A model generated the notes under the pieces. That model saw nothing but the letters and a program-made list of their open reading frames with translations, searched no databases and was not told where the DNA came from. This document shows, piece after piece, positions 37,446-50,334 of a stretch of DNA of 64,000 nt (position 1 is its first letter; every line of letters begins with the position of its first letter). Location of the stretch: NCBI GenBank assembly GCA_050084515.1, contig CM114271.1, positions 60,388,001 through 60,452,000 on the forward strand, given 5' to 3'. The translations under genes were made by a program, and so were the position numbers. Source of the DNA: Blasia pusilla. Lineage: Eukaryota; Marchantiophyta; Marchantiopsida; Blasiales.

Positions 37446-38111
37446 GAACAATAAAAAAGTAATAATCTAATGTTATAAGCTTAGAGAGGTTTGTTAAAGG
37501 TAGAAAATGGCCATTAAGATATAAGTAGCATAAGGGGAAAGGGTTATTTTGCAAGTAGTGGATAGAACGGGAATGAGAATGATTGCTAATTTTTCGTTTC
37601 TAAATCCGTTCACATTCAAGCTTTTATATGCAGATAGACATTGATTCATAAGATATCTTGTATTTCATTTTGGTAAAGCTTTCATGACACAAGTGATAGA
37701 GTCTTCCTTTTTGGTGTGTTCCTAATTCTTACTTACGATTGTGTGTGGATTTTTTTTAAACGAGATATAGGGTATGGATTTGAATTAGTCTCCCATAAGT
37801 GTTTTTAACACTCAATACATAGTCCTTCAGGTTTTTTCAACCCAATGTGACATATAGAGAGTTAATGGTGAGGAATTGGGGCCAAAAATATTAGGATGAG
37901 ATTGCGTCCATATTGCCTTGTGCAATCCCTATTATATGAAATTGGAAATTTTACATCTTGCTCTTATATTAAAGTGGTAGTAAAGAATCAAAGGAGTGGT
38001 GGAGAGATCATGGAAAAAACTTTGAGGGATATGATTTGTAAATTGAAAGAGTTTAGAGTTGTATCTGATCAACTTCTTGACTCAACATAAAATGTTGTGT
38101 GTGAGAGAGAG
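37446..38111. other. Gene-free spacer between gypsy copies
   Basis: A+T-rich and without a supported gene. It separates the end of copy 1 from the LTR-like block of the next element. Confidence 0.4.
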
Positions 38112-38585
38112 TGTCACATCTTATAGGATGGATTGATGAGTTTATAGTAGAGTGTCTTCTAGTATACCGTAAGACAACCTCTAGAGTTTGAGGATGACAT
38201 GTTGAGGCCACGGGTAACTTGAGAGAGCAGGCTTCCTCTTCGTTTCGGCTCATTTGGAGGTATATAGAGAAACTTACTATTTTGGGAAATTTACCCTTAT
38301 AAGTATAGTTAACTTTCCAATCTTGGAAGTGACCCTTAATCTCCTATAGTAGTTCAAGATCCAAAGAGGTGACCTAAAAGCATAGGTTACTATGGAGAGA
38401 GCTTGGGAGAGGGAAGGAGTTATACCCAAAATTAGAGAGTTTTGGATATCATTCTCTCTTTGTTGAACCTCTTGGCATGAGGTAGTGGAGCTATTGTCCT
38501 TCTTGCCTTGTTTTGTGCACATTGAGAGACCTTGGTCCTCCTTGCCTTATGAATAACCCAAGCCTCTCATTAAGAGAGTGGGTTT

Positions 38586-38623
<38 letters not shown>

Positions 38624-38645
38624 GTGAGAGAGTGTGTGTGTGTGT
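38112..38645 (+). repeat. LTR-like block A, left part
   Basis: It starts TGTCACATCTT and matches 46093-46560 along its length. Shared words include TTTCGGCTCATTTGGAG, GGTTACTATGGAGAGAGCTTGGGAGAGG and CTCTTGGCATGAGG. It is split by the CACTA element at 38646 and resumes at 44377. A short (AG)n run lies near its right end. Confidence 0.7.
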
Positions 38646-39476
38646 CACTAGAAGAAAATCATGGTTTTTATAACTATGACTCCAATGACAAGGGTTCTTG
38701 ATGAGTGTAACATTTGACTAGAACTTGTCGTAGTCATTTGGTAGTCATATCTAATCATAAAACTAGAATATTTCATTCATATAGAAATATCAGTAAATGG
38801 TTGAATCATTTTGGGACATGGTTTAATCATATTAAAAAATGACTATGAACTTCTAGTCATGTAAATTGTGTTTTATGACTAAATCATAAAATGACTAGGA
38901 CTTATTATCATATTATTAACTATAGAATTCCCATTTACTAATATAAATTTTTTATTTTGACCCATTGGAAAGATTTTTTTTTTAATTGAACATTATGTAG
39001 ACACAAAATTTGAAATACAAATCACTAACGAAATAAAATCAACTCCAAATTTAAAGAATTGGTAAATCGGAGGGCTTATAGGAAGAAAGTGCATGAGATC
39101 TAACTTAAAAATCTGAAGTGAGCGTGTAACCGAAAGGAAGTGCGCGGGAGTAAGCCAATTGAACCCTCGACAACTGAGCCTAAGTTTACAAAAGTTTGAG
39201 CGGTAAAGAACCTAGAGGTCCCCAAGCCTTCTTTCTCTTGCGATTTGGCTGTGATGTGTCATCGGGATGAAAACTCAACGACCCGGAAAATCATAGCATT
39301 CGCAAAAGTGCTCACAGAAGTCGGAAGTTGCGTGCCCTCGAACAGTCTATAGGGCGGACATTGTCGTCTTGGATGGGAAGGAGAACGTCATGACCAATGT
39401 TGCATGTTTCCGGACTTGTGTGTGCTATCTCCATTTTCTAGGAGATATGCTCAAATTTGCTCATTATTTTAGGTTA

Positions 39477-39545
39477 GTGAAGCATGTTAGTGGTGAAATC
39501 TCTGCACAGGAGTGCAGAGATTTTGCTACTAACATGCTTCTTCAC
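39477..39545. repeat. Long near-perfect hairpin
   Basis: The left arm 39477-39507 starts GTGAAGCATGTTAG. The right arm 39512-39545 ends CTAACATGCTTCTTCAC. The loop is only four bases (AGGA), and the stem is about 31 bp with a 3-base offset and two mismatches. It lies inside the CACTA element. Confidence 0.85.
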
Positions 39546-39765
39546 AGCTCCATCTGTGTCGGCATCCCTTGGCTTGCATTTCATCTGTCTATCAAAATGA
39601 GAGTGTCCATTTGCGTCTCCACCGTGAGAGCAGAAGAGCATTCGTTCACTTATGTGTCCATCTCGGGAATCGGAGGACTAGATCCGAGAGTGGTAATGTA
39701 CAGTCGGACACAAGAGTCGGTTCCTTGGGGAGCTCGCGCGTTTGCTGGATCAATCTCCCGATGCA

Positions 39766-40400
39766 CTAGTCCCAATAGTGCGCGTAGAGGCCCATGTGGC
39801 GGAGCTTAACGAGAATTCAAGTGGCATTGTCTCTCGTCTACTGCTTGACAAATTTCCAGCCATTTTTGGGATGGTAGTAGTACACCTCCACGAAGTGCTT
39901 GTCGATGATGGCCGCCATGACGAGGTCGGAGGCCTAGCGCTGGAGGATCGGCCCCTCGGCCCCCTCAATGTCCATCTTCACGATGACGGTGTGGTGGGCC
40001 GTGAGCTTCAGCTCGCCCTTTATGAAGCGGATGACATTGATCGACTGCTCATCGTACACATCTCCGAAAAAATTGGTTTAGGTTTTGATGCACTTCACCA
40101 TCTACGATGGACTGTCGCCTTCTCGTCATTTGATATTGTGATAGCGAGGCTCCACCGCTGGCACCCAATTGCTCTTCTCATCGAATCACTCCGGAAATTA
40201 TAGATGGTTGGGATCCGTCTCGAAAGCATAAACCTTCGTGAAATCGAAGGGATACCTGGTGAGAAACCAAGTCAAGCAGGTGCTGAAGTAGTTCGATCCT
40301 AACTCGATGAACATCTATCGCTTCCACATATTGGGATCCACTTTTGTGCCCAAGAACCACTGCTTGATGTGCGTTTTGTTGTCCACGTCATCAGTGAATC
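39766..40400 (-). pseudogene. Captured FkbM/SAM-methyltransferase-like gene fragment
   Basis: On the minus strand, across frames, I read MFIELGSNYFSTCLTWFL and KVYAFETDPNHL (about 40320-40205), then VIVKMDIEGAEGPIL (about 39990-39945), then DKHFVEVYYYHP and an ending AHYWD followed by a stop at 39766-39768. The E-L-G-S start and the K-M-D-I-E-G-A-E box are hallmarks of FkbM-like SAM-dependent methyltransferases. Several stops and frameshifts interrupt it. It looks like a 3' piece of a host gene carried by the CACTA element. The substrate is unknown. Confidence 0.65.
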
Positions 40401-40799
40401 TCAGTGCCACCCCTCTTATAAAATTGATCCCGTCTCTCGATTAGGCAATTCCCACTTTAGCTATTTCCACGGATCCAATTTAACTTCACGCTTCCCACCT
40501 GGCCATGGTCCATGTGCACAGCGATGCTATCGAAGCTAGCATCGTTGCCCAAAAGAGCAGATCAACTCCAAGCTATGGAGCCATGCAGAGATTTCACCAC
40601 TTGAGCACTTGCTGAGCTAGAAATATGGAGCAAGAAAAGCAGATGGTGAAGATTTTGCCTCTGAAACTGTCACTCTTACCCACGTGAGGTGTGAGCGAGG
40701 TGATAACGCGGAGCATCTACTAGCATGGGCGTCTTTGCTGCCTGTAATCATTAGGCTAGGGGATTTCTATCCCATTTCATTTTCAGGAGAGAGATGTAG

Positions 40800-43600
40800 G
40801 CCATGGCGTTTGGATTGGGGTTAATGCTCTCAAAGGCCTTCAACCAAATGATCAAGATGTTTGTGCAGGAAGCGCGCCGTATCACTTGCAAACTTTTGGA
40901 GATGAGTGATTCTCATGGGTGGCCTTCCAGCCACTTGCAGTTTATGTGTTTCTTCTCAATCTATCTCACTCTTTTAGTACTTTGGAGATTTTCTTTCAAT
41001 GGACTTTGTTAGTCGATACTTCACTACAATCTTACCCTCGCCATTTGCTCCGGCACCCGTCTACTCAAGGGTCTATTTGGGATATCATTTGGTGGCTCAA
41101 GTTGTTGTAAGTTTGGCGGTAGGATTGGTTTTAAGAACTCTCTGGTTTATGATTGTGAGCAGGTCTCTTGTTTGCAACTTTCCAGCAATAGAGGGGACAT
41201 ATATTTGCTGGTATTTATGCATAAAAGATAAATCCTACATTCCCAATATGGTCCGATCTTAGTACGACAATTGTTGAAATGCCCAAAAGCAGTCAAAATT
41301 CAGATCTAGATGAATTGGAAAATGAGCTCAGGATATCTGGGGACGAATCAAGTTTGTGGGGACCCCTAAGGTGTCCTAGCATATGGAGAAGATAAGATTT
41401 GGTGATAGGTAAATTTTGTTCACAAGTGGTTTGTGGTTGTGTTGGAACTATTAGGGAGGGAAAGATCATTTGTTATTGATTTTGTTCTCTTTGTGTACGT
41501 TTTAACAAGTCGATATGGCATGTGGGAAAGAAATTTTGAAGTACTGACTCTTGACAGATGTTTTTTTTACTTCCGTTGCTACTTGCTCACTGCCCCATGT
41601 AGACTCTATAGGGAGTCCCGGTCTTGTGAGGAATGTCCTTGTACATAAATTGTCTCGATCTAGTTCGTAGATTTGGATGAATATCCAACTCTTGCACTCG
41701 CAGCCATTAGCTTGTAGTTGAAGTATACATTTATGCCGGGGCACTTATGATGAGGATTTTCTCTACGTCCTTCTTTGCAATACGTCGGGATTTTTCTTCT
41801 TGTCCACCCAATTCAGGAGAAAGATAAGGATGGGGAAAATTGGAATTTGCATTTCCACTGGTTAGTGTGAAGTTTCCATATCCAGGATGCAAGTATTTGA
41901 GCATTAAACCTTGGGCTTGCACTTGACATTATGTTGCTTTCTTGTCGTGTGGCTGATTTTTTTATTTTACCTTTCCTATGAAGTACATAAGATAATCACA
42001 TCTCCACAATGAAGAATTGTGCTCGATAATTCTTCTACAAAATGTCACTATATTTTTTATCTTCTCAAAATGACACCATCTGTGATTAGTCATTCAAATG
42101 TTTAAAGACATCAACTAGCTAACACCTTCTTCCAATCTAGTGACATTATGTGGCATGAGTCTTGAGCACATTTTTCCGCTGTGGCTTTATGATCGTCATG
42201 TCCTTGTGCTACTAGCAATATAGATCGTGGACTAGTTTTTTTTTTTTATCATCATCTGAATCAAAAAATATTGTCACTCAATAAGTTGTAATTTGAGGTT
42301 GTGCATGCACGCTAGAGTGATTTCCTTTTCTTCGAAGATAATTTTTTTTCTTGTGCATTTTCAAGGTCATATGAAGACGGGCTACTTCTATTGTAAATTT
42401 CTCATCTCCTCGTTTGAAGTAAAAATGGTGTGCAGACCATAGGAAAGTTACTACGTGAAAGGGAGATCATTGATAGTTTTCTGATATCTTTAGGGTTTTG
42501 TTCCAAGAGCCTTCTCTTGCTTTAAAATTCTTACTCTCTAAAAATGGTTTAATGTGGCAGGAGGTGGAAAGGGAGGTGATAATTTTGATCACATATGTTG
42601 TTGGCTTGGGCAACACATAGAGCAAGAGCATACAAGGATATTGCTAAGCTGGTCACACCATAATTGTTTAACACATGCAGTAGCCTTAATTCATTGCCCA
42701 AAGTTGTTGCACTGGTAAGTAATGTCTATTGGGGATCCCAATCAGGTATAGAAGATGGTGTGGTGAAGAGTTTCTTGGTTGACACTTGGAAGCTCTGCAC
42801 TATATGATAGTGTCTACCTCCTCTCATATGGTACCTAGCTTCTTCACTTCTTCCTCTCTCTACATCCATATAATCTTTAATTTTTGTGTGTATGAGTGGC
42901 CTTTGCACGTCTTTATAAGACCCATGGGAAATCTAGTTTTGCACTTGACTCTCTTCAATTTCAAAATGTTACTCTTCCTGTCATAGAGAAGGGATTTGCC
43001 ACAACAGCAATGAAGATAAAATTTTCAAACCAAGGATTGAGTTGATATGTTCAAAATTTTGAATTAGCATTCGACAAGCTGAGTGCCTGCGGAAATAAGT
43101 GAGTAGGGAGGTCATATGCGGGTGGGGAGAGAGAATTTTGGGTTGTGGAGAGGATTTTTCTCTGCATATCATTTTTGGTTGTGAGATTTATTGGTGGTTG
43201 AGGGGAGGTTGGAGAGTGGCAGCGGGCGAAGACAAGGAGTTCATGATGTCGATGGAGAGATCAGTTAGTGTTTGTGTGAGCACCACGCGAGCAAACCCTC
43301 CATGCCCGTTCTGAGTGAGATTTGGAGATGTGATTGAGAAGGGAAGTTTGAATCAGTGTGCCAAAGCATCTCCATTAGAAGCTCCGGTGGTGGCAATGGT
43401 AGTGGAGAATTCCACCACAACAATGTCGATATTACGACAGGAAAATACAATAATTTTTTCTTGCACTTCTATTTGTTGTGTTATGTATGGATCTTCGTAA
43501 TTACTCAACTTAGATACATTCATATTAGAGGAGAATATATTAGCGCTCACTCTCTATTACTTGTAAGTGAGAGTAATCCTATCTTCTAAATCAAAAAATG
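40800..43600. other. CACTA interior without a recognised gene
   Basis: A+T-rich, with scattered short open frames on both strands (for example 40803-41012 and 43099-43314) that show no domain and no splice-linked continuation. Nothing is supported. Confidence 0.4.
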
Positions 43601-44350
43601 ACTAATCTTTCACCATCATTTAGACATAATATCAAAAGTTTGCATGGAGGACTCACATTCATATTTTATGACTCATGTCTGCGTAATCATTTAAACGTAC
43701 CAAACTCATCAATATGACTCGGCCAGATGACTCATGTATATATAGTCATTTAAACATACGAAACTTATCAATATGACTCAATCATATTTTATGACTTATT
43801 CACATTAATTCGTTTATACAAACCAAAGTGATCAATGTGACTTGATAGAAACTTGTTAATCAACATCTTAAGTCATTTAGATAAATCAAGGTGATCAATA
43901 TGACTCGGTAGAATCTTATAACTCAATTATCTCAAGTCATTTTGACAATTGTATGACTCAAACGAATGCTATGACTTAGTCATATACAGTCATTTAACTA
44001 AATCACAGTGATAAATATGACTCAGTTATATTTCACAACTCGGTCATATAGATAAATCGGGTGAGCAATATGACTCAGTTTTATAAATTTATGACCACGT
44101 GTCCATAATTATCTTTTTCATTCCAAGGAATTATCATTCTGTAAGCTGACATGGCAATCGTAATATATGACTAGATTTTTTCATACGTGGCAAGGCTTGT
44201 TGAAATGTTAGTCATATAACATAATGACCACATAAGTCATCTCAAAATGACTTAAGTTATTGCATGGTACATGACTAGGATTTTATGACTATATGAGTCA
44301 TCAATCATTGCCAGTGATATATATATGAATAATAAGTCATAGGAACGAGT
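43600..44350. repeat. Subterminal ATGACT-word repeats of the CACTA element
   Basis: Words such as ATATGACTC and AGTCATTTA recur dozens of times in both orientations at roughly 20-50 bp spacing up to the right terminal repeat. Fewer copies occur next to the left end (38680-38920). They probably bind transposase. Confidence 0.75.
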
Positions 44351-44376
44351 CATAAAAACCATTATTTCTTATAGTG

Positions 44377-44960
<584 letters not shown>

Positions 44961-46092
44961 ATCATGAAGTTGTGATCATTTCTATGGGCTCCCTCATCCA
45001 ACTTGTGAAGGAAGGAGCAATTTCAAAACATTTGGTAAAAGTTTTAGTTGAGAGATAGAAGAAAGTAAAAGAATAATTTTACCTCAGTGCATATGATAAG
45101 GGATATCATAATTACCATCAATATTCACCGAACATCTACTATTCAAGCACCGTCGTCTAAGTGACGATCGTCAATTACCGCTCTTTGCTACTCGGGTGTC
45201 GTTTACGAATTGCGGTCGAATTTTGATTTTGTCATCCTAAGCATAGTGATTTTTAGCCTCTCGCCACAGATCGAGTATTTTATCGTGACGTCCGTAGCCT
45301 CAATGTGATGGCGATTATCACTTTGTGCCACTTGTGGCCACACCGCACTGTCTTGATTAGGAGCCACACCATCACTGAAGAGGAGAGCATTTATTCTTGA
45401 TAGAGGAGAAGATGCCGTTGCATGTAGCACCCCATAAATGAGTGCCGTGTTATTTGTAGTTGTTCTGTGCGCCATTTTCTCACCGTATTGCTTTACCTGC
45501 ACCGCATATGGAGAGGGTTCAAATATCGTCAACACCATCGGAGTACGACTTACTGAATAGAGGAGTTTGTCTTCACGACCGAGTTAGGGCTAGGTATTGG
45601 ATAATTCTTCAGGATATTGGGATTTGTGCGGATGCGGGGAACATCATTGATGTATCTTGTTAGGGAACATAGATCTGTGTGGAATATCTAGAATTACAGG
45701 TATGGTCTATTAATGAGACAATAGAATAGTACTCAATTCACCGCACCAAGTTGCTTGTTGCTGCACATTACATGTCTCAGTGAGAGGGAAGGTAGATTGA
45801 AAGTTTCATATGTTAATTCTGAGTGATTTCTTGCGAGATTAAGAGTGACCGTGTGAGAGGGTATGAGGATCATCAGGGCGTACTTTAGAGATTTTGAGAG
45901 GCGAGGTGGTGCACCTGAGCTTACTTCTAGAGGATTTCCACAAAGTGGCGCGAGGTTTTTAGGATCTCCACATGAGGGACTACCTCCACCTCTTTCTACA
46001 TCGTCCTTCAATGAGAGGGAAGGCATAGAGGAGTGTGCTATTGTATCAATACACACAATGCATGGTCCTATTGTCTGGTCGTATGAGATGGA
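44961..46092 (+). repeat. Leader A of a gypsy relative
   Basis: From about 45420 it matches 47540-48300, the leader of copy 2, including CACCGCA, ACTGTCTCAGTGAGAG-like and TTTTGAGAGGCGAGGT words. The match ends at GAGATGGA, exactly where block B (TGTCACG) begins. So a sister element seems to have inserted here. Confidence 0.6.
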
Positions 46093-46950
46093 TGTCACGT
46101 CTTTCAGGATAGATCGGTGAGATATAGTAGAGTAACTTTGTGAGTAGTGGAGGACAGACCTTGTAGGTCGAGGATAACGTGCTGAGGCCCCAGGAAACCT
46201 GAGAAAATAGGTTTTCCCTTTGTTTCGGCTCATTTGGAGCCATATTGAGGAACTTACTATTTTAGATAAGTACCATTTTAAGTATATGATCCACTTTCTA
46301 TTTTTGTTAAGTAGACCTTGACCTCCTTCATCAAGTCAAGAGCCAAGGAGATGACTTGGGAGCATAGGTTACCATGGAGAGAGCTTGGGAGAGGGGAGTG
46401 GTATACCTCAAGGAGAGAGAGCTTGAGACCTCATTCTCTCTTTGTTGGACCTCTTGGCATGAGGCGGCGGAGTTATGGTCTTGCTTGCCTTGTGTGTGTA
46501 ACCCAAGGAGAGTGGGTTTGGTTTGACATTGAGAGAGACATGTGAGAATGCACACATGTGAGAACTATAGTGTTATGAGAGAGATTTGATCTTATTTTAC
46601 AAAGAGAGAATGAGTGAGTGAGAAAACTTCATGGGGGAGCTTGTTGGTCACTCGCTGGTTTTGCAAGTTGGGGATTGTATTCCCCGTTCAACGGTTTGTG
46701 GGAGTGCTCACCGAAGCAAGAGCGGCTTACTTGTGATCTTTCCTTTGCCGATTTTTCGTATGGAAGAGTGGTGCGCGGAAGCGCTGCCCAATTTTTGATA
46801 GGGATTCAGTATGGGGGCGGTTTGCCCCATGCCAGTGCACTCGGGAGCACCATGTAGCTTGGTGAGTTGCGCAACAAATAGTGCCCATTTTGGAGTTGCG
46901 AGCATAAAGTTATGGTCAATCTTGCAAAATTGCCATTGCTATGCGATTTT
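46093..46950 (+). repeat. LTR-like block B
   Basis: It starts TGTCACGTCTTT and matches block A (38112-38645 plus 44377-44960) without the CACTA insertion. It precedes the leader and gag of copy 2, so it is probably its 5' LTR. The right limit is approximate and no primer site was recognised. Confidence 0.6.
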
Positions 46951-48352
46951 TAGGGTTAAATTGTTCAAACCCTAAACAGCCACCGTGCCGGTGGCGGTGG
47001 TCATTATCATAGTCACCATCAACGGTCCGTTATGACCGTCGATGGTCAACTGTCACCGTCATTGGTCAACCGTCACCATCAACAGTCCGTCGTCACCGTC
47101 ACCATCATTGATCCACGGTCCACGATCCACCGTCGGCCGTTGCCGTCGCCTAGTGTTGCTATGAGCCGCATTCGGCCGTTGTCCACCCTTTGGTTGCCAT
47201 TGCCGCCATTAGAGAGTGGAGGATCTTCCATGACCACCATTGATTCTTTGACTTGCGCCGCCACCACGTACTTTGGTTTGGCCACCACCGTCATCACAGT
47301 TTCGTCATGAACTTGTGATGGCAGGTGACCTCAGGTTATGGTGTTTGAGTTTTCATTTCATGTTGCTATATTGGGATTGGTAGCCACTCAATGATGATCG
47401 AGTACCGTGCCGTGATGCACATAACCGCAACGCGCCGCCGATTGCCTCGCCGTGCCGCATGTGGCCGCACCGCGCCGTCTCGATCGCAGAGCCGCTCCTT
47501 CACTACGGTGCAAAGCATGTGAATTTCTGATTGAGGAGGGTATGCCACCGAGTGCCGTGCCGTTTGTAGCCGTTTCGTGCCGCCAGTGCCGCATCGGACC
47601 GCTGGACTTGCACCGCTTATCGAGGAGGTTTGAGCAATGTCAGAATGAGAGGAGTATGACTTTTTGGTTGGAGGAGTTGTCTTCAAGACCGAGTTGGGGT
47701 CAAGATTTGCACTTGACAAGGAGTGATATCGACATTATTGTCAGGTTACCCATTTTGGTCTCTTACCCTCCACGAGTGAGGGATTTCTGGAGATTGGGAA
47801 GTTATTTGGGATATTGGGTTTCGTACTGATGCTAGTAGCATCGATGATGTATGGGTTTAGGGGACATAGACCTGTGTGGGATGTCCAAAGTTGAGGATGG
47901 TTTGTCGATGAGATGATAGATCGGTTGATTTGCCGCACCATGCTGCTTGTTATTGCACAACACCTGTCTCAGTGAGAGAGTGTAGATTGAGTGCCGCATG
48001 TTTAGTTTGAGTGATTGAGGGATTACTCACGAGATTGAGATGATCGTGTGAGAGGGGCATGAGGGTCATCACGGCATCCTTTCGGGGTTTTGAGAGGCGA
48101 GGTAGTGGACCTGAGAGTAGCTCTGGAGGGTTTACCCGGAGTGGTGCAAGGTTTCGAGGGTCTCCAAGTGAGAGCCACCTCGATCTCCTTGTGTGTTGTC
48201 TTCAGACAAGAGTAGGCATGTAGAGGAGTGTGTTAGTGATCCACCGTACACATTGAGTAGTCCTACCAGTTGGGCGTACGAGATGGATAATCGGGGTAGA
48301 GGACCGCGTAGATTTTCGGGTGCTATAGGCACTATCGAGCTACACGGATTCA
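46951..48352 (+). other. Leader B of gypsy copy 2
   Basis: No gene supported. About 46980-47300 is a degenerate CCGTC/CACCATC repeat. From 47540 it matches leader A. Confidence 0.5.
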
Positions 48353-49150
48353 TTGCGGAGTTGGTGTGACTCAAAGCGGGCTAGAAACTCTAGAGAGTTC
48401 AACCCATTTGCAGCATGGAACGGTATGTTCCAGCATTTGGAGGGGGCGCCCATGGACGATTACCATGAGTTCTCCCAGAGATATGACCAAGAGAGTGAGG
48501 CATGGCGACTCTACTATGACCCACACTATGTGTCATGGACGGAGCCGTTCCCAGATGAGGAGGAGGAGTGAAGAGAGGCTACTTCCTCTTCCACAAGTGA
48601 TGTTTTAGGAAGGGTCACTCGCACTGGAGTAGTTGCACCCTCTTGTCGGGTTTGTCCCAGTCAACATGGGCTCTGAGATAGGTCGGCTGTGGCACCATGA
48701 GCTCAAGGAGGATACCGGGAGGCCGTGCCACAGAGACCTCCGCCTTCATATGCGGCTCAGCAGCAACCGCCTACTATTATTTGCTGGTCATGTGGTAGAG
48801 CCCATAATCTGCACGATTGGACTTGTCAGGGTCACGGAGGTATGCCTCTGGATGGAGGAGGAGATGGTGATGCACCAGAAGGTTATTAGTGTGACTATTG
48901 GCAGAGGTATGGTCATACATGCGCCAGGTGTTTCAATTTACATCCTGAGTTACGTCCGGAGCGAGGGCTAGAGAGGGCACTAGAGCGAGTAGTCGGTCCG
49001 AGTGGGCTAGAGATTGTGCACCAAGTGGTGCCGTTGGGGGACGCGGAGCTAGAGTTTCCCGACAAGGTGGTGGAGCTGCCCGTGGAGGAGGTAGAGTACC
49101 ACCACCTAGATGCGCGAAGGGAGACGCCGGATGTGAGGCTGGGATAGCTG
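48353..49150 (+). pseudogene. Gag of gypsy copy 2
   Basis: The start includes MFQHLEGAPMDDYHEF, the same core as in copy 1. Farther on come two zinc-knuckle relics: CWSCGRAH...TC (near 48782) and CDYWQRYGHTCARC (near 48890), the second with Trp replacing a Cys. A stop separates them. Frames shift at least twice. Confidence 0.7.
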
Positions 49151-49839
49151 CTCAGATACAACAGCTATAAGAGCAGATTGCCGCTATGGCATTGAGGTTA
49201 CCCGATGTCGGATCCGTAGCATCGACATCATATGGAGCAGCCAGAGATATGGAGGTTCATGGTTGGATGTGCGGGGTTGCCCAGATGGAGGCCGCTGCAG
49301 TTGTGATGCGTGGAGCAGCCGCAAAGTGGGATCCATAGCGAGGGGAAGCCAAGAAATAGACTAGGCTTCCTCAGTCTTTCACGTTGTCGAAGACGATGAG
49401 GACCCCATCGATGGGTCCTGATCAGAGTTCCTAGAGAGTTGGTGATGTTGTTGGTGTGCAGGCACAGAGGGCAATGGGAGAAGCGAGTGCAATGACTCCT
49501 ATTGCTCAGGAGGGGCATGTGTCGAGCACGTTATTGGGGGCGGCCAGCGTTGTGTACCGCGCTCCTTTATTTTCTACTTCCGATGTTATGATGCTAGGAG
49601 GTACACCTGTCGAGGTTTTTTGGCTGGCCACTACGCTATGTGAGCGTGGAGTTGGAGTTCCTGCATCATGTTGAGAGGGGATTGCAGAGGAGGTGATGGA
49701 CCTGCCCTTGGAGCGGATGCTCGGGCCATCCATATCAGATTCATTGCAGGCTGCTAGGATTGCGGAGATGCCCGCTAGATCCTCGATAGAGCGTGTCATG
49801 GTTTCTCCTGGTGTTGTGTTGCTAGATAGCCAGGAAGAG

Positions 49840-50334
49840 GTCTTCTAGTTGGTGAGTCCCGGAGGTAGAGCTTTTAGTCCGCAGCACGTCTTGTTGGATT
49901 CAGGAGCGCAACCCCTGATATAAGGGAAAGCGTCATTTAGAGGATTGGGCTTGACGAGAGCTGATGTGGAGCATTGTCCATTCTTGATATAGACATCCTT
50001 GGGTGGAATGAGTATCATACAATATATCACCCGACAAGAGATCCTGGTGAGGATTCGCCCGGGACATCCTACAGATGAGTCCGTGGTGCGAGCCAAGGTG
50101 ATAGAGACTGATGTAGAGTCCTACAACGTCTTGGTTGGTGGAGCAGTGTTATACCCGATGGGGTTTTCCGTGGATTAATGGGAGGAGTCAGCGTCCTACA
50201 GACCAGGATGGCAGTTAGGTGATGGGTGCCTTAGCTGATTACCCGTTCGAGTCACAAGTGCACTCATCAGAGGACGGCCAGGAGAGATTGCCACCTTAGC
50301 AACATTTAGTAGTGCCATCACTTGGCCTAGTGAT
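49840..50334 (+). pseudogene. Aspartic protease of gypsy copy 2
   Basis: VLLDSGAQPLI at about 49890 carries the Asp-Ser-Gly-Ala active site of retroviral-type proteases. ILVRIRPGHP and VESYNVLVGGAVLYPM follow. In-frame stops at about 49918 and after GFSVD interrupt it. It directly precedes the methyltransferase, as the remnant does in copy 1. Confidence 0.75.

Larger units (their letters stand above)
38646..44376. mobile_element. CACTA-type DNA transposon, non-autonomous
   Basis: The ends are inverted repeats of about 28 bp: CACTAGAAGAAAATCATGG on the left and, read from the right end, CACTATAAGAAATAATGG; both continue into GTTTTTAT. Subterminal regions are full of short ATGACT/AGTCAT words, typical transposase-binding structure. 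No transposase motif was found, and the 5.7-kb interior holds a captured gene fragment. A clean 3-bp target duplication is not evident (TGT left, GTA right). Confidence 0.82.

Noticed and set aside
39742-40203. 153-codon plus-strand ORF in the CACTA element
   Set aside because: The recognisable methyltransferase motifs are on the minus strand of the same interval; the plus frame is a shadow.
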